32,454 nt of DNA. Origin: WTFY01 sp964614915. Its GTDB lineage: Bacteria; Pseudomonadota; Gammaproteobacteria; UBA4575. The stretch lies in the NCBI GenBank assembly GCA_964614915.1, contig CAZTNC010000013.1, positions 1 to 32,454 on the forward strand, written 5' to 3'. Below are positions 32,008-32,454 of the stretch, in pieces. A program made the translations under genes and the position numbers. The notes beneath the pieces are model-generated. The model saw nothing but the letters and a program-made list of their open reading frames with translations. It was not told where the DNA came from and made no database searches. Position 1 is the stretch's first letter; each line of letters begins with the position of its first letter.

Positions 32008-32343
32008 ATTGCAACCTGGCGTTAGTGAACAATCTGTACTGGTGCGCGGGATGTGACACCAACGCACCGAATGGCGTCCCTGCCGCGCTTCCTGACTACT
32101 CAAACCGTCAGGCAATGAAAGTCGTTTTGCCATCGGCACTTGGCCCGAGCCGCGCTTGAGCGGCAGCGCCCGCCGCGCACTTACGGAGACAGTCCCCGGG
32201 CCGTCGCGCGGCTTCCGAGCGGCACTATAGGAAGCAAGAGGTAACAAAGCAATGCAGGAAGTCTTGCTTGCCGTCAGCGTCATTCACTCGGCCCGCACCG
32301 TCGGCGACAGCGTAACGGATGCTTGCGGCGTGTAACGTGGCAC

Positions 32344-32454
32344 GCTATAGCACATCATGAAGATCAGGCCAAGGGATTGCGGGCGCTGTACGAGCGCGAC
32401 GACGCGCCAGGCTTCCGGCTGCACCCGCTGAAGGGCGACCGCGCGGGCCAGTGG
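32344..32454 (+). pseudogene. HigB/RelE-like toxin fragment, internally deleted and cut by the window end
   Basis: Frame beginning at 32344 reads AKGLRALYERDDAPGFRLHP, then LKGDRAGQW to the last base. KGLRALYE resembles the N-terminus of HigB-type toxins and PGFRLHPLKG their later core strand, but the roughly 35-40 residues normally between them are absent. The frame is open back to a TAA at 32242-32244 with no ATG or GTG, so no good start exists. A toxin remnant or truncated variant is likely; the continuation and any higA antitoxin lie outside. The stretch 32008-32340 shows no other gene I can support. Confidence 0.45.

Noticed and set aside
32008..32340. Integron attC-like site or gene after the integrase
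   Set aside because: GCGTTAGTG resembles a core site by chance only; no paired inverted core or cassette gene was found, and the minus-strand frame there has no recognisable features.
1..32454. CRISPR arrays and insertion sequences
   Set aside because: No regularly spaced direct repeats and no transposase frame or IS terminal repeats were seen on either strand.

Overview
The window reads as chromosomal DNA of a gammaproteobacterium. The evidence is gene order: lepB-rnc-era-recO-pdxJ-acpS and thrS-infC-rpmI-rplT-pheS-pheT-ihfA-merR-tRNA-Pro are gammaproteobacterial housekeeping blocks. The core genes are visibly GC-rich. I cannot name a genus; a purple-sulphur or Ectothiorhodospira-like lineage would fit but is a guess.

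Layout. 1-531: end of dapD, with its first 180 bases replaced by an inverted fold-back copy of dapD sequence (probably a chimeric contig end). 595-1722: dapE. 1714-6836 (minus): a PolB-type 3'-5' exonuclease, cysM, acpS, pdxJ, recO, era and rnc, tightly packed. 6955-8115: an AT-rich patch with a plus-strand lipoprotein gene, wedged between rnc and its usual partner lepB. 8116-16336 (minus): lepB, tRNA-Pro(GGG), a MerR-like regulator, ihfA, pheT, pheS, rplT, rpmI, infC (AUU start) and thrS. 16530-17933 (minus): a bile-acid/sodium symporter family protein and a macro-domain protein.

18047-27078 is an accessory defence island. On the minus strand are a TIR-domain protein with an extra C-terminal domain, a small unknown protein encoded just upstream of it, and a stand-alone HsdR-N-type nuclease protein. 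Divergently, on the plus strand, lies a complete type I (IC-like, EcoR124-type) restriction-modification operon: hsdM, a shrunken rhuM remnant, hsdS and hsdR, joined by 4-base ATGA overlaps. hsdS carries two tandem repeat tracts, one in frame (EAEL units) and one of 4 bp that would switch the second half of the subunit off. After the island come tRNA-Val(GAC), uvrB (minus), an aspartate aminotransferase-type gene (plus), tRNA-Asn(GTT), and a tyrosine integrase directly behind that tRNA. The right edge holds a decayed HigB-like toxin fragment, suggesting the start of a mobile element that continues beyond the window.

How the parts work together: dapD/dapE are consecutive steps of lysine/peptidoglycan precursor synthesis; rnc/era/recO/pdxJ/acpS/cysM form an RNA-processing, ribosome-assembly, repair and cofactor cluster; thrS to ihfA is a translation cluster whose regulation shows in an AUU start (infC) and a hairpin before pheS. 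The island genes plausibly form layered anti-phage defence: site-specific DNA cleavage by Hsd, and possibly NAD-consuming TIR activity.
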